From JBHHZM01 sp046758065 (lineage in GTDB: Bacteria > Pseudomonadota > Alphaproteobacteria > JAAXGF01), in the NCBI GenBank assembly GCA_046758065.1, contig JBHHZM010000147.1:1-7154 (forward strand): a DNA stretch of 7,154 nt, written 5' to 3'. Positions 6,265 to 7,154 of the stretch are shown here, one piece after another. The position numbers and the translations under genes were made by a program. How positions within the stretch are numbered: the stretch's first letter is position 1; each line of letters starts with the position of its first letter. The notes beneath the pieces are model-generated. The model did not search any database. It worked only from the letters and a program-made list of their open reading frames with translations, and was not told the DNA's origin.

Positions 6265-7154
6265 TCAGCCTCCCCCGTCACCCTCGTCCGTCTCCTTGCG
6301 CACCAGGACTTCGAGCACGGCGTCGCGGCCGAGCTGGCCGATCACCTTTCCGTCGGCATCTGTCACCGCGAGCGGGGCGTCGGCGTCGATCGTCCGCGCC
6401 GCAAGATCTTCGATACGGGTGTCGGCGCTGACCGCGCCGGCAAACTCGGCGGGACCGTCGACGGCGCTCATCACCGAACGCGCCGAGAGCACCTTGGCGC
6501 GCGGGATCTCGCGCGTGAATTCGGCGACGTAATCGGTCGCCGGGTTGGTCACCAACGCTTCCGGCGTGCCGATCTGGATGATCTCGCCGTCTTTCATGAT
6601 GGCGATGCGGTCGGCGAGTCGGATGGCTTCGTCGAAGTCGTGGGTGATGAACACGATGGTCTTTTCGAGCATGCTCTGGAGGCGCAGAAACTCGTCCTGC
6701 ATCTCGCGGCGGATCAACGGGTCGAGCGCCGAGAAAGGCTCGTCGAGAAACCAGATTTCGGGCTCGACCGAGAGCGAACGGGCGATGCCGACGCGCTGCT
6801 GCTGGCCGCCCGACAGCTCGCGCGGATAGTAGGATTCGCGGCCCTTGAGCCCAACGAGTTCGATCACCTCATGGGCGCGGCGTTCGCGCGTCGCCCTGTC
6901 GACCCCCTGCACGCTGAGCGGAAAGGCGACGTTGCCCAGCACCGTGAGATGCGGCAACAGCGCGAAGTTCTGGAACACCATGCCCATCTTGTGGCGGCGG
7001 ATCTCGATCAGCGCCTGCTCTCTGGCCTTGAGAAGATCCTGGCCTTCGAAAATGACGGCGCCGGCGGTGGGCTCGATGAGCCGCGACATGCAGCGCACGA
7101 GCGTCGACTTGCCCGAGCCCGAAAGCCCCATGATGACGAAGATTTCGCCTTCGC
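6265..7154 (-). CDS. Glycine betaine/proline-type ABC transporter ATP-binding protein (5' end outside window)
   Basis: Cytoplasmic ATPase that powers an osmolyte/betaine-type importer with the permease encoded next. The frame is open to the right window edge (EGEIFVI precedes the first internal Met at 7131), so the true start lies beyond 7154. Numbered from that Met: Walker A GLSGSGKST at 2-10, Q-loop Q54, signature LSGGQ at 106-110, Walker B ending FLDE at 128-131, D-loop SALD, and H-loop H164. The wording around these motifs (RLIEPTAG, MVFQNFALLPHLTVLGNVAF, SALDPLIRREMQDE, DFDEAIRLADRIAIMKDG) is characteristic of the ProV/OpuAA/ChoV subgroup rather than of generic amino-acid transporters. 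After the ATPase, residues about 214-280 look like one CBS-type module (VTDADGKVIGQLGRDAVLEV); ProV/OpuAA usually carry two. The stop is 3 bases before the permease start, so the two are almost certainly co-translated. The substrate (betaine, choline, dimethylglycine or a related compound) is not determined. Confidence 0.95.
   Translation of the reverse strand, partial: EGEIFVIMGLSGSGKSTLVRCMSRLIEPTAGAVIFEGQDLLKAREQALIEIRRHKMGMVFQNFALLPHLTVLGNVAFPLSVQGVDRATRERRAHEVIELVGLKGRESYYPRELSGGQQQRVGIARSLSVEPEIWFLDEPFSALDPLIRREMQDEFLRLQSMLEKTIVFITHDFDEAIRLADRIAIMKDGEIIQIGTPEALVTNPATDYVAEFTREIPRAKVLSARSVMSAVDGPAEFAGAVSADTRIEDLAARTIDADAPLAVTDADGKVIGQLGRDAVLEVLVRKETDEGDGGG
6269..6275 (-). promoter_or_regulatory. 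Shine-Dalgarno site of the permease gene
   Basis: GGGGAGG on the minus strand lies 7 bases before the GTG at 6261 and inside the last codons of the ATPase gene. It supports the GTG start. The ATPase stop codon falls between the site and the start, which suggests translational coupling. Confidence 0.7.

Overview
The window is GC-rich, densely coding DNA, and every gene I can support lies on the minus strand in one tightly packed, operon-like array. GC-rich third codon positions, GTG/ATG starts with purine-rich Shine-Dalgarno sites and the protein families present suggest an alphaproteobacterium. No rRNA or other marker is present, so this is inference.

In the direction of transcription (right to left) the layout is: (1) the ATPase of a glycine betaine/proline-type ABC importer, 5' end cut off by the window edge (6265-7154); (2) its permease, an internally duplicated protein with two complete transport domains in one chain (4255-6261); (3) a choline-kinase-like/aminoglycoside-phosphotransferase-fold small-molecule kinase (3310-4188); (4) an 814-residue FAD oxidoreductase with a C-terminal GcvT-type folate domain, of the dimethylglycine/sarcosine dehydrogenase family (858-3302); (5) a 74-residue two-helix membrane protein of unknown function (578-802); (6) the first two thirds of a class B flavin monooxygenase-like gene running off the left edge (1-590). 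Gaps are 3, 66, 7 and 55 bases, and the last pair overlaps by 13.

Together the genes look like an uptake-plus-catabolism unit for a methylated amine or betaine. The importer brings in a quaternary or methylated amine, the FAD/folate enzyme oxidatively removes N-methyl groups to tetrahydrofolate, and the kinase and flavin monooxygenase act on an amino-alcohol or amine substrate. The exact substrate cannot be read from the sequence. No periplasmic binding protein or transcription regulator is in the window; either could lie outside it.

The most notable anomaly is in the flavin monooxygenase gene near position 55-60. The reading frame breaks, and the expected second Rossmann (NADPH) motif is missing, as if about 29 bases had been lost between short direct repeats. 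No mobile element, CRISPR array, tRNA or rRNA was recognised, and no stretch over 300 bases lacks a gene.
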